Assembly (NCBI RefSeq): GCF_005116505.1
Contig: NZ_SWBR01000003.1
Coordinates: forward strand, 1 to 64,000
DNA: 64,000 bases
Direction of reading: 5' to 3'
Origin: Pedobacter polaris
GTDB lineage: Bacteria > Bacteroidota > Bacteroidia > Sphingobacteriales > Sphingobacteriaceae
Shown here: piece after piece, positions 9,072 through 18,470 of the stretch
Layout: each line of letters begins with the position of its first letter
Numbering within the stretch: the stretch's first letter is position 1
The notes under the pieces: generated by a model
The model's input: only the letters and a program-made list of their open reading frames with translations
What the model was told of the DNA's origin: nothing
Database searches by the model: none
Program-made: the position numbers and the translations under genes

Positions 9072-12000
9072 ATGAAAGGAATTTTACGTTCCAGTATTAT
9101 TAGGTGTATCCAGGTGCTGACATTGCTCTCTGTGTTGATACCAATTTATTCACAAACCGCTTTTTCGCAATCAACCGGTACTAAAACTGTAACAGGTATT
9201 GTAACCGATGTTTCTGCGAATGAACCTATTCCCGGTGCTACCGTAAGCTCAAAAAGCAGCGGAAGGGCAACCACTACTGATGCCGAAGGAAAATTTTCCA
9301 TATTGGTTACAGAAACCGACGATATTACCATACGCTCTTTAGGTTATGAGGATATGGTAGTTAACGTTGCTGGTAAAAGTAGTGTAACAGCAAATTTAAA
9401 AGCTACCAACTTATCGCTTAATGCCGTAGTAGTAGTAGGTTTTGCCACGCAAAAAAAGGCAAACCTTACCGGAGCGGTATCGGTGGTAAACGAAAAAGTA
9501 TTAGCAAGTAGGCCAATTACAGCTGTATCAACTGGTTTACAGGGTACGGTTCCGGGTTTAAGTGTTGTTGGAACAAGAGGGCAGCCTGGCGCTAGTCATG
9601 GCGAGGTAAGGGTGCGTGGTATTGGAACTTTTAACAATTCCGATCCTTATATTTTGATTGATGGTGTGCCAGGGGATATGAACTGGATCAATCCGGAAGA
9701 TATAGAAACTATTTCGGTTCTTAAGGATGCAGCTGCATCATCTATTTATGGTACTAGGGCAGCCAACGGTGTTATATTAATTACTACTAAAAAAGGCTTG
9801 CCCGACCAAAAACCTACATTATTTTACAGCGGTTATTTTGGTTTTCAAAAACCTACCGCATTACCTAAAATGCTGGGCTCTGTTGATTACATGACCATGC
9901 TGGGTGAAGCACAAATTAATGCTGGTTTACCTAAAAGCTATACCGATGCCCAGATAGAAATTGCAAGAAAAGGCTCAGATCCTAATTACTTTGCCAACAC
10001 CGACTGGCCTAATGAGCTTATAAAATCATCGGCCTCGCAACAAAACCACAACATTAATGTAAGTGGCGGCAGCAAAGATGTGCAATATTTCGTTTCTTAC
10101 GGACGCCAAAATCAAGATGGTTTAGTGGTAGGAGATCAGTACAAGTTTAAAAAAGATAATGTAAGGTTAAAGGTTAATACCGCACGTATACTCAATATAT
10201 TAGATCTTGAGGCTAACTTGAGTTACCTCGACCGCAATCAAAACCAACCATCTTCAAACACTGATGTGGGAGGCGGCGCAATTTATACAGCGCTTACCAT
10301 GTCGCCACTTAACCCAGTACGCTTTACTTCAGGTGGTTGGGGTTACGGAGGTGGATCGAGCAATCCGGTAGCTATTGCAACTGATGGTGGTTTTAACAAC
10401 TTTGTTTCAAAAGAATTTACCTCGAGTTTTGTAGGTAAGCTGCATGTTTTAAAGAACCTAGATATTACTTCTCAATATGGCATAAGAGGTACAAGCCAAA
10501 AACGTGTAACCTTTAACCGCACAATTCAATACTTCGATCCGGTTACCAATGCGGTTATTTATACTACAGGATCGCCAAACTCGCTGCAAAACATTGCAAC
10601 TACCATAACCTTCAAGAACTTTTCTACGCAAATTGATTACCGCTTAAACTTAAATAAAAACCACTTTAAAGTGTTAACTGGTTATCAGCAGGAATCAAAC
10701 CGTTTCGATGCATTTTCGGCAAGTGCCAATAACTTTGTAGATGATAATGTACCAGTTCTTAACTTAGGTACTACCAATTTCAACGTTGGCGGCGATGCTT
10801 ATCAATACGCAACGCAAGGCATATTTGGTCGCCTTAATTATGATTACTCAGAAAAATATCTCCTAGAATTAAATCTACGTTATGATGGTTCATCGCGTTA
10901 TGCTAAAGGACACAGATGGGGCATGTTCCCGTCGGTATCAGCAGGTTGGCGCTTTACCGAAGAAAGTTTTATTAAGAATAACACCATCAGTTGGTTGTCT
11001 GACGGTAAAATTAGGGCCTCATATGGTACGCTTGGAAACCAGTTTGGTGCTGATGGTTCTGCATATTCTGAATACTATCCTTATGCAAATACCATTGGTT
11101 CGGTTGGCACAGCTCCCATTGGTAACGGTTCTGCACCAACCTCTGCATTTGCTCAAACCATATTGTCAAACCCATTACTTGAATGGGAAAAAGCCAGCAT
11201 GTTGAACATAGGCTTAGATCTTACTTTTTTAAATAACCGCTTATCTTTTACCGGCGAATGGTTCAATAAAAAGATAAGCGACATTCAGATCAAGGTACCT
11301 CAACCAGACATTTTGGGATTGGCAGTTCCTGATCAAAATGCAGGAGGCATGTCTAATAAAGGCTATGAATTGTCTTTAGGTTGGAATGACCGCATTAAAG
11401 ATTTCAAATATGGTATAACCGCAATATTTTTCGATATCAAAAATAAAGTTACAGACCTTGGCGGGGTGCCACCAACTATTGGTGATCGTATAAGAGATAT
11501 TGGCTATCCACTTAACGCGTTTTACGGTTACCGCACAGACGGGCTTGCACAGGAAGGCGATTTTACACGTAACGCCGCAGGTGCATATATTCCCAAATTT
11601 GCAATAATGGATCAGTACGCAGGTAAAATTGCACCGGGGGATATTAAATACCGCGATTTAAACGGAGATGGAAAAATTACAGCAGACCTTGATAGGGAAG
11701 TAATTGGTGATGCTTTTCCACGCTATAATTACTCATTTAGATTGGATGCCTCTTGGAAGGGGATTGACTTTACCGCCTTTTTACAGGGTGTAGGAAAAAA
11801 TAGTGGTTATATAACCGGCCCTGGTTTACACGCTTATAACGCTGATGCCGCTTTCCCACAGGAAATTCATTTAGACCGCTGGACCCCTACAAATACCAAT
11901 GCTTCTTATCCCCGCTTTATTTATAAAGACACGCGTAACACTGCACCTGTTTCAGATTATTGGTTGCAGAATGCATCGTACCTGCGCTTGAAGAATGTGC

Positions 12001-12197
12001 AGATAGGTTATACTATCAATCCTAAACTCACTCAAAAACTGCGTATTCAGCAATTGCGCTTCTATGCATCAGGTGATAATCTGTTCACACAATCAAATTA
12101 CTATTATGCCTACGATCCAGAATCGCCAAGTACCAGCGGCGGCCTTTATCCACAGGTTAAAACATTCATTTTTGGTATAAACATCAAATTACAGTAA
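9072..12197 (+). CDS. SusC-like TonB-dependent outer-membrane transporter
   Basis: This is a SusC-family porin that imports oligosaccharides with its SusD lid, powered by TonB. The start at 9072 (MKGILRSSIIRCIQ) is preferred because it opens directly into a signal peptide ending AFSQ. An in-frame start at 9015 would add 19 residues with no signal character. Order: CarboxypepD_reg domain (VTGIVTDVSANEPIPGATV), a TonB-box-like stretch (VVVVGFATQKKANLTGAV), a plug (VRVRGIGTFNNSDPYILIDG, SIYGTRAANGVILITTKKG), then the barrel to the C-terminal FIFGINIKLQ. It is followed after two bases by susD. Confidence 0.93.
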   Translation: MKGILRSSIIRCIQVLTLLSVLIPIYSQTAFSQSTGTKTVTGIVTDVSANEPIPGATVSSKSSGRATTTDAEGKFSILVTETDDITIRSLGYEDMVVNVAGKSSVTANLKATNLSLNAVVVVGFATQKKANLTGAVSVVNEKVLASRPITAVSTGLQGTVPGLSVVGTRGQPGASHGEVRVRGIGTFNNSDPYILIDGVPGDMNWINPEDIETISVLKDAAASSIYGTRAANGVILITTKKGLPDQKPTLFYSGYFGFQKPTALPKMLGSVDYMTMLGEAQINAGLPKSYTDAQIEIARKGSDPNYFANTDWPNELIKSSASQQNHNINVSGGSKDVQYFVSYGRQNQDGLVVGDQYKFKKDNVRLKVNTARILNILDLEANLSYLDRNQNQPSSNTDVGGGAIYTALTMSPLNPVRFTSGGWGYGGGSSNPVAIATDGGFNNFVSKEFTSSFVGKLHVLKNLDITSQYGIRGTSQKRVTFNRTIQYFDPVTNAVIYTTGSPNSLQNIATTITFKNFSTQIDYRLNLNKNHFKVLTGYQQESNRFDAFSASANNFVDDNVPVLNLGTTNFNVGGDAYQYATQGIFGRLNYDYSEKYLLELNLRYDGSSRYAKGHRWGMFPSVSAGWRFTEESFIKNNTISWLSDGKIRASYGTLGNQFGADGSAYSEYYPYANTIGSVGTAPIGNGSAPTSAFAQTILSNPLLEWEKASMLNIGLDLTFLNNRLSFTGEWFNKKISDIQIKVPQPDILGLAVPDQNAGGMSNKGYELSLGWNDRIKDFKYGITAIFFDIKNKVTDLGGVPPTIGDRIRDIGYPLNAFYGYRTDGLAQEGDFTRNAAGAYIPKFAIMDQYAGKIAPGDIKYRDLNGDGKITADLDREVIGDAFPRYNYSFRLDASWKGIDFTAFLQGVGKNSGYITGPGLHAYNADAAFPQEIHLDRWTPTNTNASYPRFIYKDTRNTAPVSDYWLQNASYLRLKNVQIGYTINPKLTQKLRIQQLRFYASGDNLFTQSNYYYAYDPESPSTSGGLYPQVKTFIFGINIKLQ

Positions 12198-12199
12198 GC

Positions 12200-13918
12200 A
12201 TGAAAACTAAAGATACTACAGCAAATGGCCGCCGTTCGTTTTTACGTAATGCCGGTGTATATGGCCTATCAGCAATTGCAGTTCCATCATTTATGGCAAC
12301 GTTTTTAGCAGGTTGTAAAAAAGACTTTTTAGACAGAGAACCTCTAGATCAAATATCAGACGAAAGTTTCTGGAAAACTCCTCAGCAATTAGAATTAGCA
12401 GTTAACGGTGTATATGCTTTTCTGAAAGCAAAAAACACAGTTGATATGGAAAACCTAGGCGATAACACAATATACCCGCCAAGTTCCGATTATCAGGCCA
12501 TATCATCAGGCAACTATGATTTTACCCGTGGTACATTAAACAGCGAATGGGTTGGCCATTATAATGGTATAAGACGTTGTAATCACTTTTTGGAAAACTA
12601 CGAAAAAGCCCAGGGTGTTACCGATGTTAAAATGAAACAGTACGCTGGTGAAGTACGCTTTATGCGTGCACACATGTATACTTATCTGGTATTCCTGTTC
12701 GGAGATGTACCATTAATTACCAAAACGTTAATTATTGGTGATACTGAAATTTATGGGCCACGTACCAAACGTACAGAAGTGGTTGATTTTATATTAAAAG
12801 AATTGGATGAAGCCGCTACTGGCCTACCTACAACCTATGCGGCTGCAGATTTGGGACGCATCACCAAGGGTGCGGCTTTTGCATGGAAAGCTCGCGTGGC
12901 TTTATTTTTCGAAAAATGGTCGGTTGCCGAGACGGCTTCTAAAGCGGTTATGGATTTGAATTTATATCAGCTATATACAGCGGGCGGAACTGCAACTTGT
13001 TATAACGATCTATTTACCTATAAAGGCAAGGTTTCAAATGGCACCAATAAGGAAACCATCCTAGTGCGCAGGTATTTAATCGATGTTTACCTACATAACC
13101 TGAGCCGAGAATGCCAAGTGCCCGATCAAACCTCACGTTTCTGTCCAACTAAAGCGCTTGTAGATAGTTATTTATGTTCGGATGGACTGCCAATTGACAA
13201 GTCGCCGTTATATAGCGAAGCAACTTATGCAGATATTTTCAAAAACAGAGATCCGCGTATGAAACAAACCATCCTTTCACCTGGAGCTGCCTGGGGTGGC
13301 CGTGACGATGGTGATGCCAATGCAGACACTAACGCTAATTTTAACACACCAAAATGGGACGCCGATAAGAAAGGCTGTATTACTGGAACTGGCTTTTATT
13401 TTACCAAGTATGTTGAAATATCAATAGTTGGAGCGGTAACCAAGGATGCGAATGACATTCATCATATTCGGTTAGCAGAAGTTTTGCTTACCTATGCTGA
13501 AGCTAAATTTGAGCAGGGTACCTTAACTCAAACCGATATAGATAACACCATTAATAAACTGCGAGATCGTGTAGGTATGAAACGCATGGTAATTGCCGAG
13601 CTGACCGCCGCAGGCCTTGATCTGCGTACTGAAATACGCCGAGAACGCCGGGTAGAACTTGCTTTTGAAGGTCAACGTTACTATGATATACTTCGTTGGA
13701 AACAGGGCTCATTGTTGGCTCAGGATGTAAAAGGCATGAAAAAAAGCCTGGTAGAAAGCTTTAACCAACAGTTTGTAAACACCATACCTACCGATGCCAA
13801 CGGCTATTTTGTAGTCAATACTGGCAGAAGGTTTGATGTGAACAAAAACTACCTATGGCCTGTACCATTTAGCCAAAAACAACAAAATCCAAATTTAGGG
13901 CAAAATCCAAACTGGTAA
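12200..13918 (+). CDS. SusD/RagB-family lipoprotein with Tat-like signal
   Basis: This 572-residue protein is the surface glycan-binding partner of SusC. Typical SusD signatures are CKKDFLDREPLDQISDESFW, an LAVNGVYAFL helix, the RRCNHFLENYEKA TPR helices and the C-terminal LRTEIRRERRVELAFEGQRY and YLWPVP motifs. The N terminus is unusual. Instead of a short Sec lipoprotein signal, it has about 38 residues with GRRSFLRNAG, a good twin-arginine motif, then a hydrophobic stretch and the lipobox LAGC. No shorter start gives a plausible signal, since MATFLAGC alone is too short. It begins two bases after susC. Confidence 0.92.
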   Translation: MKTKDTTANGRRSFLRNAGVYGLSAIAVPSFMATFLAGCKKDFLDREPLDQISDESFWKTPQQLELAVNGVYAFLKAKNTVDMENLGDNTIYPPSSDYQAISSGNYDFTRGTLNSEWVGHYNGIRRCNHFLENYEKAQGVTDVKMKQYAGEVRFMRAHMYTYLVFLFGDVPLITKTLIIGDTEIYGPRTKRTEVVDFILKELDEAATGLPTTYAAADLGRITKGAAFAWKARVALFFEKWSVAETASKAVMDLNLYQLYTAGGTATCYNDLFTYKGKVSNGTNKETILVRRYLIDVYLHNLSRECQVPDQTSRFCPTKALVDSYLCSDGLPIDKSPLYSEATYADIFKNRDPRMKQTILSPGAAWGGRDDGDANADTNANFNTPKWDADKKGCITGTGFYFTKYVEISIVGAVTKDANDIHHIRLAEVLLTYAEAKFEQGTLTQTDIDNTINKLRDRVGMKRMVIAELTAAGLDLRTEIRRERRVELAFEGQRYYDILRWKQGSLLAQDVKGMKKSLVESFNQQFVNTIPTDANGYFVVNTGRRFDVNKNYLWPVPFSQKQQNPNLGQNPNW

Positions 13919-13925
13919 TATGATC

Positions 13926-13966
13926 TTACAGCAGTCGTGTTCGTACACATGACTGCTGTTTGTAAG
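13926..13966 (+). promoter_or_regulatory. Intercistronic hairpin between susD and the enzyme genes
   Basis: ACAGCAGTC (13928-13936) pairs perfectly with GACTGCTGT (13951-13959), with an inner GTGT/ACAC extension. No T-run follows, so it is not a full terminator. It may be a processing or stabilising element, or partial attenuator, setting susCD expression above that of the enzymes. Confidence 0.45.
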
Positions 13967-13977
13967 CTAATTAATTT

Positions 13978-14787
13978 ATGAAACATTATTTTTTTATACT
14001 GCCTCTGCTGCTCTTGTTTACTGCCTGTTCTGATAAGGTAACGATGCCAGCGCATCAGACCCAGACATCTGGGAATAACGAGCTAAAAGTTCTTTGTTAT
14101 AATATACACCATGCTAACCCACCATCTAAAGAAGGGTTGATAGATTTGGATGCCATTGCCAACGTTATAAAAGCCGAAAACCCGGATGTGGTTGCATTAC
14201 AAGAGATTGATAGGTTAACCAAACGCTCTGGGGGCATTGATGAGGCTAAGCTACTGGCTCAAAAAACCGGTATGAAATATCACTTTTTTAGGGCTATTGA
14301 TCATGATGGAGGTGAATACGGGACTATGATACTGAGCAAACATCCGTTTTCCGATATAAAAAGTATTTCCTTACCAGAGGCATTTCCGGGAGAGGACCGT
14401 ATTCTCGCTTATGTGACGGTAAAAATGCCTTCGGGGAAAACCTTTATACTAGCTAACACCCATTTAGATGCGCAACGTAATAACGATACGCGCACGCTGC
14501 AAATGAAAACTATATTACAAGAGTTATCAGCTAAACGAGAACCTATTATACTTTGTGGAGACCTCAATAGTGTAGATACGTCTGAAGCCATTAAACTCTT
14601 AGACCAACAGTTCAAGCGCACCTGCATCCTAAATTGTCCTGGTACAATTCCTGTAATTAACCCAACTAAGACTATTGATTACATTGCTATAAAGAATGCA
14701 ACATGGCCCGTAAAAAGCCATATTGTTATTCCTGAAACTTACGCGTCTGACCATCGTCCGTTGGTGGTAACCTTCCAAATGAATTAA
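13978..14787 (+). CDS. Endonuclease/exonuclease/phosphatase-family lipoprotein
   Basis: This 269-residue protein has a lipoprotein signal with lipobox FTAC (cysteine near residue 17). The EEP fold signatures are LKVLCYNIHHANPP, a metal-binding Glu in DVVALQEIDR, ILANTHLD, ILCGDLNS and C-terminal YASDHRPLVVTF. In EEP enzymes these coordinate divalent metal and hydrolyse phosphate mono- or diesters. Members in polysaccharide loci are often annotated as phosphodiesterases or sphingomyelinase-like proteins. The position between susD and GH89 suggests removal of a phosphate-linked group from the glycan, which is an inference. Its stop overlaps the GH89 start by one base (TAATG), implying coupled translation. 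Confidence 0.82.
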   Translation: MKHYFFILPLLLLFTACSDKVTMPAHQTQTSGNNELKVLCYNIHHANPPSKEGLIDLDAIANVIKAENPDVVALQEIDRLTKRSGGIDEAKLLAQKTGMKYHFFRAIDHDGGEYGTMILSKHPFSDIKSISLPEAFPGEDRILAYVTVKMPSGKTFILANTHLDAQRNNDTRTLQMKTILQELSAKREPIILCGDLNSVDTSEAIKLLDQQFKRTCILNCPGTIPVINPTKTIDYIAIKNATWPVKSHIVIPETYASDHRPLVVTFQMN

Positions 14788-17018
14788 TGAAGATAAATAG
14801 TTTTAAATTCCTAGCATCTTTGGCCATCCTGCTTTTAGCAGGAAGGCTTTGTGCTACTCAGCACATTGCAGAAAACGATCAAGAAACTGCCGTTTACGAC
14901 CTCATTAAACGCGTTGTGCCCACAGCAGCCAGCAAATTCAAGGTAGAGTTTATTGAGCCTGTAAATGGTAAAGACAGATTTGAGCTGGAATCAAAAAATG
15001 GAAAGATAGTGATCCGCGGTACTAATGGCATAGCAGCAGCAAGCGCCTTAAACTATTACCTTAAAAACTATGCATTTTGCGATATCACCTGGAATGGAAC
15101 CAATCTTAATTTGCCTAATCCTTTACCATCGGTTCCGCAAAAAATAGCCCAGGTAACGCCCTACCAGTATCGGTATTATTTAAATTACTGCACATTCAAT
15201 TATTCTATGAGCTGGTGGGATTGGGATCGCTGGCAACAGGAGATTGACTGGATGGCGCTTAACGGAATTAATATGCCATTGGCAATAACAGGGCAAAACG
15301 CTGTGTGGCAAAGGGTATACAAAGGTATGGGGTTTACCGATAAAGAGCTGGAAGCATTTTTTAGTGGTCCGGCCTATTTCAACTGGTTTTTTATGGGCAA
15401 CCTAGATGGTTGGGGAGGTCCTTTGCCTAATAGCATAATTAAGGGGCATGAAGAGTTACAGAAGAAAATACTGGCCCGCGAACGATCATTAGGGATGACA
15501 CCCATTTTACCTGCTTTTACAGGGCATGTACCCCCATCGTTTAAAGATAGGTTTCCAAATGCTAAGTTAAAAAAAACGCATTGGACTACATTTCCAGATG
15601 TATACATTTTAGATCCTAATGATTCGATGTTTACTACTATTGGCCGAAAATTTATTGAAGAGGAAATCCGCACATTTGGTACCGATCATTTATACACGGC
15701 AGATACTTTTAATGAGAACATGCCGCCCACTAATGATACAACCTATTTGCACGATGTAAGTAAAAAAGTTTTTGAATCGATGACTGCCGCCGATAACAAG
15801 GCTACCTGGGTTATGCAAGGCTGGCTTTTTCATCACCATGAAAAATTTTGGCAACCAGCACAAATTAAAGCGTTACTAAACGCAGTGCCCAACAACCGTA
15901 TGATCATACTCGATCTTTGGAGCGAAAACCACCCAGTATGGAACCGCACGCAAGCCTATTATGGCAAGCCTTGGATATGGTGCATGCTTCACAATTTTGG
16001 CGGAAACATTAGCATGTATGGCCGCATGGACAATGTGGCCAGCGATCCGGTAGCGGCGATGAACGATCCTGCCTCTGGCAAAATGGCTGGTATAGGCCTA
16101 ACGCCCGAAGCCATTGAACAAAACCCTGCAGTGTACCAGTTATTTCTAGAGAATGTGTGGCGTAATACGCCCATTGACGTTAACGCTTGGTTAAAAGCTT
16201 ATACTCGTCGTCGTTATGGTAGAATTAACAAGAATGCCGAGAGCGCGTGGGAAGTATTGCATAAAACAGTATACACTGGGGGTATTCTACCTGGCGGCCC
16301 CGAATCAATAATTACAGGCAGACCAACCTTTGCAAAAACATCACGGGGCACCCGTCCGCAAAAAAACTATAACCCTGAAGCACTTTTACCAGCCTGGGGA
16401 AATTTAGTAGAAGCATCTGCGGAACTTAAAGCCAGTGATGGCTTTAGCTATGATTTGGTTGATGTTACTAGACAGGTATTAGTAAATTATGCCGACACTC
16501 TTCAACAACAATTTGCGGCAGCTTATAAAGCTGGTGATGTAGCAAAATTTAACAAAAAGACCAGTGAGTTTTTAATGGTTATAGACGATACTGATAAATT
16601 GCTTGCAACTCGTAAAGATTTTTTATTGGGTAAATGGCTTAATGATGCTAAGAAATGGGGAACAACACCCACCGAAAAGAAGCTTTTTGAAAAGAATGCC
16701 CGCAATTTAATAACCTTATGGGGCGATAAAAATAGCACCTTGAGCGAATACTCGTGTAGGCAATGGTCGGGTATGCTAAGCGGCTATTACAAACCTCGCT
16801 GGGAGCAATTTTTTAAATATGTTAATCAGCAAGCAAAACTCAAGAAGCCTGTGGACCAAAAGTTTTTTGATGAGCAAATAAAAAACTGGGAGTGGAACTG
16901 GGTAAACAGTACAGAAACTTATGCGGATACAGCTACAGGCAATTCGGTAGAGGTAGCGCAACGAATCTATAAGAAGTATAGACCAGTAATTAACGGTTTG
17001 TATAATAAAAGGAATTAA
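14787..17018 (+). CDS. Alpha-N-acetylglucosaminidase, GH89
   Basis: This 743-residue exported glycosidase has a signal peptide (about residues 1-24). It aligns along its length with the NAGLU/GH89 family. Recognisable blocks include NYCTFNYSMSWWDWDRWQQ, ALNGINMPLAITGQ, TPILPAFTGHVP and WIWCMLHNFGGN. The two catalytic acids are placed as Glu310 in YTADTFNENMPP and Glu380 in ILDLWSENHPVW, matching Glu316 and Glu446 of human NAGLU by motif. The enzyme removes terminal alpha-linked GlcNAc, for example from heparan-type or mucin-type glycans. It is the only recognisable glycoside hydrolase in this locus, so the locus probably handles a simple or partly pre-digested substrate. Confidence 0.93.
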   Translation: MKINSFKFLASLAILLLAGRLCATQHIAENDQETAVYDLIKRVVPTAASKFKVEFIEPVNGKDRFELESKNGKIVIRGTNGIAAASALNYYLKNYAFCDITWNGTNLNLPNPLPSVPQKIAQVTPYQYRYYLNYCTFNYSMSWWDWDRWQQEIDWMALNGINMPLAITGQNAVWQRVYKGMGFTDKELEAFFSGPAYFNWFFMGNLDGWGGPLPNSIIKGHEELQKKILARERSLGMTPILPAFTGHVPPSFKDRFPNAKLKKTHWTTFPDVYILDPNDSMFTTIGRKFIEEEIRTFGTDHLYTADTFNENMPPTNDTTYLHDVSKKVFESMTAADNKATWVMQGWLFHHHEKFWQPAQIKALLNAVPNNRMIILDLWSENHPVWNRTQAYYGKPWIWCMLHNFGGNISMYGRMDNVASDPVAAMNDPASGKMAGIGLTPEAIEQNPAVYQLFLENVWRNTPIDVNAWLKAYTRRRYGRINKNAESAWEVLHKTVYTGGILPGGPESIITGRPTFAKTSRGTRPQKNYNPEALLPAWGNLVEASAELKASDGFSYDLVDVTRQVLVNYADTLQQQFAAAYKAGDVAKFNKKTSEFLMVIDDTDKLLATRKDFLLGKWLNDAKKWGTTPTEKKLFEKNARNLITLWGDKNSTLSEYSCRQWSGMLSGYYKPRWEQFFKYVNQQAKLKKPVDQKFFDEQIKNWEWNWVNSTETYADTATGNSVEVAQRIYKKYRPVINGLYNKRN

Positions 17019-17361
17019 CCAGGGAATCGCTTTTGAAATTTGAGATGATGGAAAAAATGGTTATTCCTATAAATGATTAAGGTCAGATAAATGGTTTTTT
17101 CAAATCCAGAGTAAAAAGCTTAGAAACAAAAAAAGCCTTGATCTCTCAAGGCTTTACCAGTAGAGTCAACCCACGGAAAATCGACCCTATATGAACATTG
17201 CGAGGCAATAGTAAATTTTGAAAAGTGTTGAAGAACAAGATTGAGGGACAGTACTGGAAAAAGAAATTATTGTAAATGTTTTTCGGAATTGTGTTAATGA
17301 CAAGCTATAGTAGGACGAGACATTTTCAACTGTTATTATAAATGCTTACATTAGGGTAACT
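17019..17361. other. Gene-free stretch at the PUL-island junction
   Basis: This stretch has no supported gene. It holds a minus-oriented terminator-like hairpin (17132-17155), then bases that include ATTGCGAGGCAA (17197-17208), resembling intergenic repeats elsewhere in the window. On the minus strand the bases before the hairpin read as a short open stretch (VDFPWVDSTGKAL) without a start. The rest probably contains the promoter of the gene at 17362. Confidence 0.5.
17125..17155 (-). terminator. Orphan minus-strand terminator-like hairpin
   Basis: AAAGCCTTG (17132-17140) pairs with CAAGGCTTT (17147-17155). Read on the minus strand it is followed by TTTTTTTG, so it points left, yet no minus-strand gene lies to its right. 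The same stem letters recur in the terminator of tRNA-Met near 20318-20357, suggesting a displaced copy. Confidence 0.5.
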
Positions 17362-18456
17362 ATGAATCGCCTCAACTTTTTTAATCCTAAAAAACCCAAC
17401 TCTGGGGAGTTAATTAAATTTATTGAAGAACTTAATAACGACAAATCAAATTACCTAAACGCTCTCAGATTATCCAAGGGTTCTTTGCGCGAAGTTCCAT
17501 TTGAGATGCTCATGCAAAACTCAGACGATATTGCAGATGGAGTGAATAAGGTAGAAGTAATTTTTGAGAGAACCTTCTTTGGAATATTTAAATCCCTCCA
17601 CATAAAACACAATGATAAAGGGGAAACGCAAATGATGTTTTATGAAGAGATTGAAAACCACCATATGATCCTTGAGCTTTTTTCGCTATTAAAGAATACA
17701 TTGGGAGGAGGAGTTCTTGCAGACCATAAATTCAGTAGTTTTAATGATATAAAAAAAGTCGCGGAATTAGCAAAAGGACGATATAAAAATGCTGGAGATG
17801 AATTATTGCATCTTTGGGATGCAGGAGAATTCATGGTTACTCTTAATTATAAGCTCAATCCTTTAAGACAATTGTTGCTATCATTTAGGCTAAAAAAAGA
17901 GAAGATACTGGATGCTGTAAGGAGGGAAAACGGAACACTCATTCAGCTACTGAAACATTCTCCAAGATTACTGGATTATGAAAATCCCCTATCTGAAAAA
18001 CCAACCTTTGAAAATGAAAAAATCAAATTCATAGACTATGAATTTGAGCTTATAGAATCAGAATTCGAGATTTTTAATCGCTTAGCTGTACGATTGTTCA
18101 GTGATGAAAAAGAATACAATACCTCAACGCACACCTTGCTGACCTATTACAGTACAAATGCCATTGATCTCTCGAACGTTCTAATTCTAGTTGATGAATT
18201 AGAGTTAATATACGGAGCTGATAGTTATGGACAAGAGAAGCTGGAACCACACAATGTTGATGATATTAGAAATAATGAATTCTGGTCCGGTAAAACATGG
18301 TACATGAACCATCAGCATGCTCCGTGGGATCTGGAAGACGAAGCGCAAAAGTTTCTCTATAGCATCATATTGTCACAAGATCCGGAAGATCTTGGGCTAA
18401 AGCTAGAAATATCAGCATATGATAATATGGAAAAATATGAAATTGGACTTATTTAA
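17362..18456 (+). CDS. Uncharacterised 364-aa protein of the Clp_N island
   Basis: I do not recognise this family. The protein is 364 residues, rich in charged residues and leucine, with no signal peptide or membrane helix, so it is probably cytoplasmic. It looks mostly alpha-helical, with a Gly-rich turn LGGGVLADHKF near 115 and a notable C-terminal stretch FWSGKTWYMNHQHAPWDLED with several Trp and His residues. It is the first of three tightly spaced genes, 14 bases ahead of the Clp_N-domain gene, so they likely form one operon. No nuclease, NTPase or transposase motif was found. Its function is open. Confidence 0.7.
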   Translation: MNRLNFFNPKKPNSGELIKFIEELNNDKSNYLNALRLSKGSLREVPFEMLMQNSDDIADGVNKVEVIFERTFFGIFKSLHIKHNDKGETQMMFYEEIENHHMILELFSLLKNTLGGGVLADHKFSSFNDIKKVAELAKGRYKNAGDELLHLWDAGEFMVTLNYKLNPLRQLLLSFRLKKEKILDAVRRENGTLIQLLKHSPRLLDYENPLSEKPTFENEKIKFIDYEFELIESEFEIFNRLAVRLFSDEKEYNTSTHTLLTYYSTNAIDLSNVLILVDELELIYGADSYGQEKLEPHNVDDIRNNEFWSGKTWYMNHQHAPWDLEDEAQKFLYSIILSQDPEDLGLKLEISAYDNMEKYEIGLI

Positions 18457-18470
18457 AAAGCTATTCGCAC

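Noticed and set aside
17150..17200. Minus-strand reading VDFPWVDSTGKAL as the end of an integrase gene
   Set aside because: No longer open frame, start codon or integrase motif (R-H-R-Y) is present on either strand, so it is left as unexplained sequence.
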